Part shown: piece by piece, positions 24,988-33,705 of the stretch | How the letters are laid out: the number at the start of each line of letters is the position of its first letter | Position numbering within the stretch: the stretch's first letter is position 1 | IMG/VR virus record: IMGVR_UViG_3300042863_000767 | Location: 1-48,767 of that record | Length of the DNA stretch: 48,767 bases | Reading direction: 5' to 3' (one strand) | Source of the DNA: a virus | The notes under the pieces: generated by a model | The model's database searches: none | What the model was told of the DNA's origin: nothing | Seen by the model: only the letters and a program-made list of their open reading frames with translations | Translations under genes and position numbers: made by a program

Positions 24988-25460
24988 TATTTAAGAGACT
25001 TTTCTGTTAAGACAATGAATCGCCAACCTCTATTGACAGCCCATGCCTTTGCATATGTATATTTATCTCTATTTTTTACATACTGCTCTACCAAGAATTT
25101 GTAAGACTTTAAAGCCTTTTGACTATTCTTTTTAGGTGGTTCTGGTTTTGTAACTTGTGCTTCTGGTTTTATTTCAACTAGAAATTCTTCATCACCTTCA
25201 ACACCTTTGACTTTCATATAAAAGTCAGGATAATATTTATGTTCTCTTTTATCAAATGACCATATATATTTAATCTCAACCGGTTCACTGGACCATTTAA
25301 TTACATGTTCTTTAGTATCACACATAATCATAAACTTTCTTTCCCATGATGATCTATAGATTATTGGGATTGGTCCTATGTACTTATCTGGATTTTTTGG
25401 TGTATAATATCCTTGTACAAAACCTGAATTACCTGTGGGTTTGAGATTTTTTATTGACAT
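24987..25460 (-). CDS. 4: Head completion protein with endonuclease-like fold, gp4-like
   Basis: 157 residues, near T4 gp4 (150). The T4 protein completes filled heads before tail joining. The sequence has the restriction-endonuclease-like layout: YRSSWERKFMIMCD with Glu40, WSSEPVEIKYIW, then HKYYPDFYMKV with Asp79 and FLVEIKPEAQV with the E-x-K pair (Glu96, Lys98). A basic helical C-terminus follows. The catalytic-type residues are all present, so a nuclease activity is plausible. It abuts the sigma-like gene upstream with no spacing and overlaps the gp2-like gene. Confidence 0.75.
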   Translation of the reverse strand: MSIKNLKPTGNSGFVQGYYTPKNPDKYIGPIPIIYRSSWERKFMIMCDTKEHVIKWSSEPVEIKYIWSFDKREHKYYPDFYMKVKGVEGDEEFLVEIKPEAQVTKPEPPKKNSQKALKSYKFLVEQYVKNRDKYTYAKAWAVNRGWRFIVLTEKSLK

Positions 25461-25844
25461 TTAAATGTTGAACATTCCACCGCCACCATCTTCGCCTGAT
25501 CCACCCGTTGAGATGCGATCAATTGATAGTGTACCTTTGTATTTAAGTGGATGAATTTTATTCCAACCTTTTGCATATCCTCGTTTTGCAATTTCTGTAA
25601 AATATGCAAATGCATTAGGATATTTAGGATTGAAGTTTCTCCAATATTTTAATAGATCTAATAATGCAAACTGTAAGCAATCATCTCTATCATCGCTGTT
25701 AACATAACTTAGTTTATTAATAGCTCGTTCGGCCAATAACACTAGCATTTTTTCTGCTGTTGGTGTTAACTTGTCTAATTCTTTAGATTCTACAATCGCA
25801 TCGAATAGATCTTTGTTATTTAAGTAATTTTTCTTTTTTGCCAT
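25461..25844 (-). CDS. 55: Late-transcription sigma factor, gp55-like
   Basis: 127 residues; T4 gp55 has 185. T4 gp55 is a minimal sigma-family protein that directs RNA polymerase to late promoters with gp33 and the sliding clamp. The opening YLNNKDLFDAIVESKE and the stretch DDCLQFALLDLLKYWRNFNP, KYPNAFAYFTEIAKRGYAKGWNK read as sigma region 2, and the NPxAYF-type phrase matches gp55 as I remember it. The C-terminus is a short Gly-rich tail (GGSGEDGGGG) and MFNI, perhaps the clamp-binding end. It starts a new unit after a terminator. Confidence 0.8.
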   Translation of the reverse strand: MAKKKNYLNNKDLFDAIVESKELDKLTPTAEKMLVLLAERAINKLSYVNSDDRDDCLQFALLDLLKYWRNFNPKYPNAFAYFTEIAKRGYAKGWNKIHPLKYKGTLSIDRISTGGSGEDGGGGMFNI

Positions 25845-25875
25845 TTCGCGTATTATGTTTAATCTTATACTAAAA

Positions 25876-25903
25876 AAAGCCCAACTGTTTCCAATTGGGC
25901 TTT
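25876..25903 (-). terminator. Rho-independent terminator before the gp55-like gene
   Basis: On the minus strand AAAGCCCAA pairs with TTGGGCTTT and is followed by TTTT. It lies between the stop at 25923 and the ATG at 25844. Confidence 0.8.
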
Positions 25904-25922
25904 ACTTAAATATTATGTGAGT

Positions 25923-27107
25923 TTAAATAGAATCTTCAGCTGAAATTTGAAGTTTATTCTTTTCTACTCTTATTGGTTCGTCTTTAACAAATACTGTTAA
26001 TATATCTGATTTACCTTTTCCTGTAAATTCTAGTGCATCAACTTTAACTTTAGAACCTAATGGTAAACCTTCAGCTTCTACTGTAATTTCTGCATCTACA
26101 TATCCATCGTCTTTTGTTAATAAGTCTTCGTTTTGTAAATCAGTTAATTCTTCTGAAATTCTTTTGATTTCATCATTTAATAATTGATCTGCAGCTTTAA
26201 TGTCTGGTAACATTCTATTAGCTTCAGATAATCTACCTTTTTGATCTTTTAAGAATGCGATCATTTCATACATCAATTGAGTTTTCTGTAATTTAGCTGC
26301 TCTTCTTTCTTTGTAAGATTCTAAAATATCTTCAACCATTGGTGTAATATCTGCTCCTGTACTTTCTGCAACATAATCAATTGCAGCATCTGCTAATAAT
26401 TTAGAGAATTTATCAATCTTAGTAGATTCGTTGATTTTGTAAACAAATATATTGCTTTCAGTTCTCATTGCTAAAACTCTAACATCACCATCTTTAGATT
26501 CTGAAATGAATTCCAATACATTATAGTGATTATAGTTTTTAGATGCAAATTCAAATAAGTTGATTAATGCTTTATCTTCGTATCTAATGTAAGCCGCTGC
26601 TAACATAGACTCAGCTAGAGCTATTGAAGTTGAGAAAGCTAGTTCTACATTACCTGCATAAAACTTGTTCTCAGAAACGTTATATGATAATTTAACAACT
26701 ATTGATTTTGTAAGTACATCAGATCTTAATGATTCTAAAACTTTCAATTCATTTTCAACTTCGGTTACTGCTAATTTTTTACCAGCTACTTTGTATGATT
26801 TAATGTTTTCGTTTAAGAAATCAATCTTTTCGTTTAAACCAACCAATTTATCAAAATTAGCCAAAGCTGATTCTTCAATTTTAGAAATGGTTTTCTTATT
26901 ATTGTAATCATAATAAAATGAAATACCTTCGCTAGTTATGTTAAACATTTCGTTTGCTTTAACTAGAGCATTAAAGTCTTCTGAAACATTTTCAAATTTT
27001 TCAATGTGACTTCCTGTCATTCTGAAATTTTGTCCACCTGCATGAAATACAAATCCTTGTTTAGATTCTATAACAGGAGAAACAATTCCTTTGTTTAATT
27101 TTGCCAT
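25923..27107 (-). CDS. Coiled-coil head-cluster protein of unknown function
   Basis: 394 residues; family not recognised. The N-terminal part contains GFVFHAGGQNFRMTGSHIEKFE, the centre a long helical region with EKIDFLNENIKSYKV and YKERRAAKLQKTQLMYEMIAFLKDQ, and the C-terminus a beta-rich domain (DAEITVEAEGLPLGSKVKVD, TVFVKDEPIRVEKNKLQI). Acidic and Ser-rich overall. It follows the gp15-like gene and precedes a terminator, so it is probably an internal or structural virion protein. Confidence 0.75.
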   Translation of the reverse strand: MAKLNKGIVSPVIESKQGFVFHAGGQNFRMTGSHIEKFENVSEDFNALVKANEMFNITSEGISFYYDYNNKKTISKIEESALANFDKLVGLNEKIDFLNENIKSYKVAGKKLAVTEVENELKVLESLRSDVLTKSIVVKLSYNVSENKFYAGNVELAFSTSIALAESMLAAAYIRYEDKALINLFEFASKNYNHYNVLEFISESKDGDVRVLAMRTESNIFVYKINESTKIDKFSKLLADAAIDYVAESTGADITPMVEDILESYKERRAAKLQKTQLMYEMIAFLKDQKGRLSEANRMLPDIKAADQLLNDEIKRISEELTDLQNEDLLTKDDGYVDAEITVEAEGLPLGSKVKVDALEFTGKGKSDILTVFVKDEPIRVEKNKLQISAEDSI

Positions 27108-27126
27108 TTGTGTTATTTAATTTTTT

Positions 27127-27135
27127 ATATATATC
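27127..27135 (-). promoter_or_regulatory. Variant late-promoter motif GATATATAT
   Basis: GATATATATAAAAAA, 20 bases upstream of the ATG at 27107; differs from the consensus by an extra TA step. Confidence 0.35.
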
Positions 27136-27141
27136 TTTAGT

Positions 27142-28257
27142 TTATTCATTGAATGGGAGTGTAGTAGATGTAATATCTCTATCATCACCTAAAATAGGCT
27201 TATCTTTATCTGGAGTTCCTTCTTTATAATCTGAAGTTTGTCTAAATGCAAACATTCTATTTGAATTTTTTCTTCTAGCAGAAGTTCTTAAGAATTGAGA
27301 GTTTGTATTTAATAATGGACCAAATTCTGAAGCATCCACTGTTAAACCTAAAGTAAAAGGTGTATCAGTTTTTGGTCGAGTGTTTGTTAATATCCAAATC
27401 AATGCATCCCAATCCCATGTCCATACTGTAGTATTGTTATCATAATATAGTACCGGCTCTGGCATAGCAGTAGGGTGTGGATATAATACATTTGGATCTA
27501 ATGTAACTAAATTAGGATCTTCATAATTTCCAACGATTGCTGTTGTATAAACCGATCTAGTATATTTAGTATAGATGTCTTCTTCGAAATCGAATGAAGG
27601 TATAAATGTATTAATTTCTAAACTAAATGTTATCTTATAATTGTCTTTATCATCAAAACCATATTCAATAGGACGTTCTTGTGTATAATCATCTGGCATC
27701 ATGTACTCAGATGAAATTCTATATAAACCTTCTTCTAAATGACCAGCATCAACGTGAAAGAAATTAGCTTTGTACATTTTTTTAACAATACCTTCTGTAA
27801 GTTTGAATGTATCTAATTGACTAGATAAAAGAATTTCAACGTCTACACTTATAACTACTGGAATCATTTCGAATTCAGCAACATAACCTTCCATTAAACC
27901 TTGAGCATTCATCATAGAATAATTACCAAGATTTCTTTTATTAACTAGTTTTGAAGGATCTACTGCAAATGAAGTTAGATTAACAATACCTCTTGGTACT
28001 GAATCATAATTACCATTTGCATAATCACCATCAGGATTACAGTTTGGTCCATTTACATTAGAAAATAAAAAGTTATCCTTAATGAAATTATCATCGCCCG
28101 AAACTGCATAAAAAAATGGAACATCTACAATAACTCGCTCGTCATTAGATATTTGTCTAAAAAAACTAAGCTTACTATTTAGATCTGCTAAAAGACCAAT
28201 TATAATGTGTCTTATAACACTATCGTCTTTGTTGTATTTTAAGTTATACGTTGCCAT
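27142..28257 (-). CDS. Virion protein, possible gp15-like tail sheath stabiliser
   Basis: 371 residues. The order of features, VIVDVPFFYAVSGDDNFI, then VPRGIVNLTSFAVDPSKLVNKRNLGNY and EMIPVVISVDVEILLSSQLDTFKLTEGIVKK, resembles the gp15 tail-completion/sheath-stabiliser family as remembered from T4-like phages. T4 gp15 caps the tail at the neck. The C-terminus is Thr/Asp-rich with WTWDWDALIWIL and a basic SARRKNSNRMFAF segment. In T4 gene 15 lies between 14 and 16, whereas here it is far away, beside gp46. A related terminator such as gp3, or another neck protein, is possible. Confidence 0.5.
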   Translation of the reverse strand: MATYNLKYNKDDSVIRHIIIGLLADLNSKLSFFRQISNDERVIVDVPFFYAVSGDDNFIKDNFLFSNVNGPNCNPDGDYANGNYDSVPRGIVNLTSFAVDPSKLVNKRNLGNYSMMNAQGLMEGYVAEFEMIPVVISVDVEILLSSQLDTFKLTEGIVKKMYKANFFHVDAGHLEEGLYRISSEYMMPDDYTQERPIEYGFDDKDNYKITFSLEINTFIPSFDFEEDIYTKYTRSVYTTAIVGNYEDPNLVTLDPNVLYPHPTAMPEPVLYYDNNTTVWTWDWDALIWILTNTRPKTDTPFTLGLTVDASEFGPLLNTNSQFLRTSARRKNSNRMFAFRQTSDYKEGTPDKDKPILGDDRDITSTTLPFNE

Positions 28258-28275
28258 TTATTATATATTCTATTT

Positions 28276-29946
28276 TTAGTCAATGGTTTCTATAGTAAAC
28301 TTAGAGAATCCATTTTCACGATAAATCTGTATTTTCTTGTCAAAGATTTCATGAGGCAATACTGAGTGATTTATCACAAAGGTATTTATCTTGTTTTCTT
28401 TGATGACTTGGTTCAAGATCTTAAGGATGTTATAAACACCATCGTGGTCAACTGAACTTAATAACTCATCTAAGAACAACAAGTTTAACTGAGGAAATCT
28501 TAATTTAAGAATTTTTATAATAGCAATGATAATAATAAAATCTGCTTTCTTACGTTCTCCAGTTGAAAGTGTCATTGGATTAATATCTTCACCTAAGTGA
28601 TTGATAATACAATTAAACTTCTCATCAAATCTAATATGGAACGGTAAGTGCATTGTTTGACTCATCGCTGCAATATTGGTATTTAATCCTGGTAAAATAG
28701 TTTTAACAGCTAAGTTCTTAACACCATCTTCACCTAAAACCTGTTCAACAATTTCCATGAAATTGTAATTTACATTTAGATCGTCTTTATTTGAAGATTT
28801 TTCTGATTCTTTTGTTTCGAAATCTTCAATTAATGTTTTAAGATGTTCAAATTGTTGGTCATCTGGCGTGTCCTTTAATTTCAAGAGTTCTGTCTTGAAA
28901 GTTTTCATATTATATCTAATATCGTTAGCTTTCTTTTCTAGAATTCTTTTATTTTCTTTAAGCGTATCAATATTAGTTTTTAATGTATCTAATGAATCCT
29001 TAAGTGTTTTAATACTATTTGTATCTGTTTCTATTTTAGAACAAAAGTGTTCTTTTTGATCTATGTGCCATTGACTATCTAATTGAGTTTCACATGTTGG
29101 ACATTTTCCACTCTCGTATAGTTCTAACTTTCTTTTAAGATATTCAATCTCATGCTTCAATGTAGATGCGCTGGATCTTACAGTTTCATATGATTCTGAA
29201 TCTGTTTTAATATCTGTGTCTACTTGTGTTTTCTCTAGATCAAGAGCTTTTACAGTTTCATTTAATTCAAGTAAGCTTGCCTTTAATTCATCTATTTTAG
29301 AATTGTTCTTTTGTTGTGATTCTTCTAATAATGTATTAAGTTTGCCTCTTACTGATGCAATAGAGTCTAATATCTGTGCTAATTCTGATTCATAAGAATC
29401 AATGTCCATTTTAACAGATCTTCTTTCGTTCTTAATTGCAGTTTGCATGTCATTAAGAATTGAGAAACCAAACATCTTATCAATGATTTGTTTTTTATCT
29501 TGATTAGACATGGTTAAAAATGACTTAAAGTCATTAACTGATAAAATAATAATATTTTTGAATACATGATATGGTATTCCAAAGATTTCCTCTTCTAGAT
29601 AATCCTGTACTGATTTTTTACCAGCTTTATCGAAATCAACTCCATTTAATTTAACGCTAAATTTATTAGGCATTAAACCTCTTTCGATTTCTACATTTAT
29701 TGCACCACATTTTAAACCTATTTTAACATGTAGCTCTTTATTAATTCTATTTGGAAGATCTGATAGCTTTACACCTTCAATTCTACCATACAGAGCATAT
29801 ATAATGGCATTAGCGATAGTAGTTTTACCATCGCCATTCTTGCCTAATGTTAAGAATAATTTAGATTGATCTTCTTCAAATTCTAATCGTTGTAATTGAT
29901 TACCATATGAAGCAAAGTTTTTAAATTCTATGAAGTCTATTCTCAT
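28276..29946 (-). CDS. 46: Recombination exonuclease subunit, gp46 / Rad50-like
   Basis: 556 residues, equal to T4 gp46 (560). It is the SMC-like ATPase partner of gp47, resecting DNA ends for recombination-dependent replication. Walker A is LGKNGDGKTTIANAI (about residues 34-48), the zinc hook CPTC lies in the middle of two long coiled coils, the ABC signature is TLSTGERKKADF and Walker B is LNLLFLDELLSSVD, followed by the H-loop FVINHS. The start overlaps the stop of gp47 as ATGA, so the two subunits are translationally coupled. Confidence 0.94.
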   Translation of the reverse strand: MRIDFIEFKNFASYGNQLQRLEFEEDQSKLFLTLGKNGDGKTTIANAIIYALYGRIEGVKLSDLPNRINKELHVKIGLKCGAINVEIERGLMPNKFSVKLNGVDFDKAGKKSVQDYLEEEIFGIPYHVFKNIIILSVNDFKSFLTMSNQDKKQIIDKMFGFSILNDMQTAIKNERRSVKMDIDSYESELAQILDSIASVRGKLNTLLEESQQKNNSKIDELKASLLELNETVKALDLEKTQVDTDIKTDSESYETVRSSASTLKHEIEYLKRKLELYESGKCPTCETQLDSQWHIDQKEHFCSKIETDTNSIKTLKDSLDTLKTNIDTLKENKRILEKKANDIRYNMKTFKTELLKLKDTPDDQQFEHLKTLIEDFETKESEKSSNKDDLNVNYNFMEIVEQVLGEDGVKNLAVKTILPGLNTNIAAMSQTMHLPFHIRFDEKFNCIINHLGEDINPMTLSTGERKKADFIIIIAIIKILKLRFPQLNLLFLDELLSSVDHDGVYNILKILNQVIKENKINTFVINHSVLPHEIFDKKIQIYRENGFSKFTIETID

Positions 29947-31058
29947 ATTTCATTACCGTTGTTGTATGCACATTGATTGTACAGTATTTTAAGTTTTTCT
30001 TTAAGTTTAGCTTTGGTTTCATCGTCGCTGCCTAAACCTTCAACATAAGTATTACAAAGATTTAATATATTGTAATTCTTATACATTTCTTCTATTTCGT
30101 CTATATCATAAAAATCTTTATCGATATAATTCTCTTCTTGATAAATATTAGGCTCTAATTTTCTACTAATATTTTGAATTTTGTTTATAAGTTGACTAAG
30201 TGCATTTGTAGTTGCAATCTTAGAAGGTACAAATAAATCAACGAAATTGTTTTTAATTTGATTTTTAAATTGACCCAAAGGCATATCATACAGTTGTAAG
30301 ATATTGTATTTTATAAACTTAGGTGATACATCATTTACAAAGAAAGTCTCTGACATATCTTCTAAATTAACCAGATCAAATCCCTTTTCATTGTTTGCAT
30401 CAGATCTGGTCAATTGATATGGTGTACCTACCATTAATAATTTATTACGCTCTTGTCTATAATGAATATGTCCACTATAAACTCTTGTATATTTTTCATA
30501 TACATTAGAATCAGTTCCATGTTCGTTTTTAACTTTAGCGTTTAAGTAAATACCTTTAACTTCCGAATGACAAAATACTATTTGCGCTTGCGGGAAATTT
30601 GCTAGAGTTTCAGTTTCATGTTCTGTATCTCTTCGCCATGGCATCATTAAGATTTTCTTATTTGACCATTCTAAAAGTTTAGGTTCTTTATAGATCTGTA
30701 CATTAGGGATCCATTTAAGTGAATCAATTGAAGTAACATCATTTGAATTCTTGGCCCAAATATCATGGTTTCCACAGATAACATGGACTGGTAGGATTTT
30801 ACCTAATCTTTCAAAAAGATTCACAGCATAGTTTAATACTTTGATATTAATAGATTGTCTATTATCGAAAGTATCACCCACTTGTATTAGTACATCACCT
30901 GGTTTTACATTTGCAGTAAGAGTTGGTATAAAAACTTCTTCAAAGAATTGTTTTTGAATTTCTAACCATTCTACTGAATTTGCTCTTACGCCAAAGTGTA
31001 AATCACCGAGTACCCATATTCTATTGGCACCTTTTTTAAAAACGCTTGCTTCTATCAT
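29943..31058 (-). CDS. 47: Recombination endonuclease subunit, gp47 / Mre11-like
   Basis: 371 residues (T4 gp47 is 339). It is the metallophosphoesterase nuclease of the gp46-gp47 complex. Metal-binding motifs occur in order: LGDLHFG, QVGDTFDNR, CGNHDIW, VFCHSEV and YSGHIHYR. The C-terminal part is helical and Asn/Asp-rich, as expected for the Rad50-contact region. It precedes and overlaps gp46, the same pairing as in T4. Confidence 0.93.
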   Translation of the reverse strand: MIEASVFKKGANRIWVLGDLHFGVRANSVEWLEIQKQFFEEVFIPTLTANVKPGDVLIQVGDTFDNRQSINIKVLNYAVNLFERLGKILPVHVICGNHDIWAKNSNDVTSIDSLKWIPNVQIYKEPKLLEWSNKKILMMPWRRDTEHETETLANFPQAQIVFCHSEVKGIYLNAKVKNEHGTDSNVYEKYTRVYSGHIHYRQERNKLLMVGTPYQLTRSDANNEKGFDLVNLEDMSETFFVNDVSPKFIKYNILQLYDMPLGQFKNQIKNNFVDLFVPSKIATTNALSQLINKIQNISRKLEPNIYQEENYIDKDFYDIDEIEEMYKNYNILNLCNTYVEGLGSDDETKAKLKEKLKILYNQCAYNNGNEI

Positions 31059-31059
31059 T

Positions 31060-31494
31060 TTAGAAAAGTTTCATTATGTTCTTTCTCTTCAATATACCTG
31101 TTCGTAAATCTAATTCTTGTATTAGATCTTCTTTGTATACGTTAGATAATGAACTATAAAATTTAGTAGGATTAATGTCAAAATAAATACACAACTCGCT
31201 GAAAATATCTATACGACTATTTTTTTCAGCCATTTCATCAATGATATATCCATAAACATCATTAATGTCTGATTTTTTTAGTGTTGTACATCTACCTAGT
31301 TCATCCACATTGTTAAATACTTTGAATCTTGAAGCGGTAATTAATTGATGAATTTCTCTTGCAATTAATTCATAATGAATTTTATCCTCTTCGTCTTGAT
31401 TGTCCTTAGTAGCCGAATCTAATTCGAAGTTTATGTTACCGAATTCAGTGTCTGGAGATTCGAAATTGTTGTTAAAGATTTTATCGTTTGTCAT
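31060..31494 (-). CDS. Possible late-transcription co-activator gp33-like protein
   Basis: 144 residues from ATG 31494; a longer reading from 31560 would overlap the helicase gene. The N-terminal 45 residues are acidic and probably disordered. The C-terminal half, with IIDEMAEKNSRIDIFSELCIYFDINPTKFYSSLS and KEDLIQELD, resembles in pattern the C-terminal helices of T4 gp33, which bridges polymerase and clamp at late promoters. Evidence is weak and positional context (between gp41 and gp47) does not help. The gp55-like gene elsewhere makes a gp33 expected. Confidence 0.35.
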   Translation of the reverse strand: MTNDKIFNNNFESPDTEFGNINFELDSATKDNQDEEDKIHYELIAREIHQLITASRFKVFNNVDELGRCTTLKKSDINDVYGYIIDEMAEKNSRIDIFSELCIYFDINPTKFYSSLSNVYKEDLIQELDLRTGILKRKNIMKLF

Positions 31495-31496
31495 AA

Positions 31497-32813
31497 TTAT
31501 ATACTGTGTAAATTGGAGTTTGTAGTTTCTTCTGTTTCGATTAACCTCATATAATTCCAATTAATGTTTAATTTACATTTAGTTCCTTTTCCTTCACCAT
31601 CTCTGATTTTTAAAACTTTAAGCCAATATTCATTATTAGCTCTCATTAAATCATCTTGAATAATACCTAACATAATATCTGCTGTATGTGAAAGTCCTGC
31701 AGATTCTGCAATGTCAGTCATACCAATGTCTGATGAATTATAACCATTTCTTGTAATCTGTGTTGCTGTTACAATTAACCAGTTATTACGAATACCCATA
31801 GCTCTAAGATCTTCTGCAATTTGCTTGATCTTCATGTATGTGTTCTCAGTATTTTGGTTTCTGTAGTTTGCTAAGATATTAATGTAGTCAATAATAACTG
31901 CACCAACTTTGATTTGTCTTTCCTCTTCAATTTGATTTACATAAGCTTCAATATCTAATACTGTTGCTTGTGATGTTGGAAATTGTTTTACAAATAAAGA
32001 TCCTGGAGGAGTTAATCCATCACCTACGGTTTCTAATCTTCTTTGAATATGTTCTTTGTTTTTTGCTTTATCACCATATTCATTGATATTAATAGTTAAT
32101 AAATTAGAACCAATACGTTTAATGAATTTATGAGCTGCCATCTCTGCTGTTACAACAACAGTGTTTGTTCCCATTTTAACAAAGTTCGCAGCGTCATTTG
32201 CTAAGTAAATAGATTTACCAATGTTTTGTTCACCTGCGTAAACAATTAAGTTTCCACCTTTGTCATAACCACCACCTAACATTCTGTCTAAGAAGTTATA
32301 TCCTGTACTAACTTTTTCGGTGTCTTTTTGATCGTGAGAATCAACTTCGAAGAAGTCAAGTCCTAGATCTGAATTAAATGATAAATTATTTCTATCATTA
32401 ATAAGACCTTTAACCTTAGTAACTATACTGTCGACGTTTTCAGGTGTTACCTGAGTAGTTTTAATAAATTCTATAGTATCGATCAATGAAGTATCAAAGG
32501 TTCGCCATTTGATCCATGCTTCAGCTGTGGTAGTTAACCATTCTTCGTCATATTGATCTAAGTCTACTTCAAAGATAATATTTAAAATATCTTCTGTAAC
32601 TTTTTCTTTGGCCTTTTCACTTCTTTGGATCAACATTTGTAATTGATCTCTTTTTGGTGTTTCATTGAAACGCTCAAAAAACTTATTAGACAATTGACTT
32701 AAAATATCAATTTCTTGAGAAGTATAAAATCCACTCTTAATGCTTTTTAAATACTTAGTTTTAACTAAGGATAATCTAAAGAATATTTTTTCAAAGTCTT
32801 GTCCGAATTGCAT
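31497..32813 (-). CDS. 41: Replicative DNA helicase, gp41 / DnaB-like
   Basis: 438 residues (T4 gp41 is 475). It unwinds the fork as a hexamer and supports priming. The RecA-fold core has Walker A AGEQNIGKSIYLANDAA (about residues 193-209), the VVVTAEMA motif, Walker B VGAVIIDYINILANYR, and the DnaB-type ITRNGYN and DIAESAGLSHTADIMLGI segments. The helical N-terminal domain is present. Followed 2 bases later by the small possible gp33 gene. Confidence 0.92.
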   Translation of the reverse strand: MQFGQDFEKIFFRLSLVKTKYLKSIKSGFYTSQEIDILSQLSNKFFERFNETPKRDQLQMLIQRSEKAKEKVTEDILNIIFEVDLDQYDEEWLTTTAEAWIKWRTFDTSLIDTIEFIKTTQVTPENVDSIVTKVKGLINDRNNLSFNSDLGLDFFEVDSHDQKDTEKVSTGYNFLDRMLGGGYDKGGNLIVYAGEQNIGKSIYLANDAANFVKMGTNTVVVTAEMAAHKFIKRIGSNLLTININEYGDKAKNKEHIQRRLETVGDGLTPPGSLFVKQFPTSQATVLDIEAYVNQIEEERQIKVGAVIIDYINILANYRNQNTENTYMKIKQIAEDLRAMGIRNNWLIVTATQITRNGYNSSDIGMTDIAESAGLSHTADIMLGIIQDDLMRANNEYWLKVLKIRDGEGKGTKCKLNINWNYMRLIETEETTNSNLHSI

Positions 32814-32836
32814 GTTGTTTATTTTTAATTGTATTT

Positions 32837-33409
32837 CTATTCTATGCGCATAGCGCCATTTTGTTTACCCATCGGTTCTGTCAGCCATAGATTAATAGCT
32901 ATAGCTTTTCTAGTACCTTGCGTTACTTGTGTAACTGCGTGGACATATTTTCCAGCATCGAAGATTATTAATCTATTAGGTTTGGCATAAACTACTTCTG
33001 GTTTTTTATCAATACCTTCAGTATAAATTTCTAACATGCCGCCTTCAAATTTATCTTGCTCTGGATAATATACTGTGCCCATTGATGGTGTTACTATTTC
33101 ACCTGTTTTAGCAAATAGTTCCTCATCTTTGTCATAATGGTTACCTAAGTTATTGCTGAATCCAGTTTCTGTGTTAGCTGTTTGAATTCCTGTCCAGTAT
33201 TCAAAACCTCTGATTGACATTGGCTGACTAAGCGGACAATTGTCCGCCCATATTGCCTCAATCAATTTATGTTTTACAGTCTTTGCTTCACCGTTCCACC
33301 AACCATCCCACCAGTAATAAATACCTGGATCATTAAAGAAGTTTGTATCTTGTGATATTTCTTTTAATAAACCCTTGTCTTTTATAAAATCGTCTATTAC
33401 TAATATCAT
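32837..33409 (-). CDS. 2-oxoglutarate/Fe(II)-dependent dioxygenase
   Basis: 190 residues from ATG 33409, which overlaps the previous stop as ATGA; an upstream reading from 33436 is less likely. The double-stranded beta-helix iron site is readable: H-x-D at NHYDKDE (His91, Asp93), distal His157 in KYVHAVTQVTQG and the oxoglutarate-binding Arg167 in GTRKAIAINLW. A Trp/Tyr-rich segment (YYWWDGWWNG) lies near the N-terminus. The layout is that of the prolyl-4-hydroxylase type found in many phages. Substrate is unknown; protein, nucleotide or DNA base are all possible. Confidence 0.85.
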   Translation of the reverse strand: MILVIDDFIKDKGLLKEISQDTNFFNDPGIYYWWDGWWNGEAKTVKHKLIEAIWADNCPLSQPMSIRGFEYWTGIQTANTETGFSNNLGNHYDKDEELFAKTGEIVTPSMGTVYYPEQDKFEGGMLEIYTEGIDKKPEVVYAKPNRLIIFDAGKYVHAVTQVTQGTRKAIAINLWLTEPMGKQNGAMRIE

Positions 33410-33705
33410 TCGAATGGATTTGTTTTTATTGTCCATGATTCTTTACCTTCTGAATCGTTTAGGACTTCGACCAAATCAAGATTTACTAAGTCTTGAATAG
33501 AAGTTAAAAGATGTGCTTCATCGGTTTCTGGAAATCTATAAGTTTTTAGAGCATGTAAAGTGAAATTACCTTTATGTCTATCAGGCATTCTGACACACAA
33601 TTTAATTTCTGCTAAAAGAATATCGAATCCTGAAGGATAACCTGCAATCTCTTTTTCTATTCCTAGAATATACTTGATTGGAAGTTTATCTTCATTAATC
33701 TTCAT
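33406..33705 (-). CDS. Small hypothetical protein between UvsX and the dioxygenase
   Basis: 99 residues; family not recognised. The sequence alternates basic and acidic segments, with GFDILLAEIKLCVRM, then ETDEAHLLTSIQDLVNLDLVEVL and a final strand ESWTIKTNPF, which could be a small winged-helix-like fold. It overlaps UvsX by 11 bases and the dioxygenase by 4, so it belongs to the same translationally coupled unit. Confidence 0.7.
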   Translation of the reverse strand: MKINEDKLPIKYILGIEKEIAGYPSGFDILLAEIKLCVRMPDRHKGNFTLHALKTYRFPETDEAHLLTSIQDLVNLDLVEVLNDSEGKESWTIKTNPFE

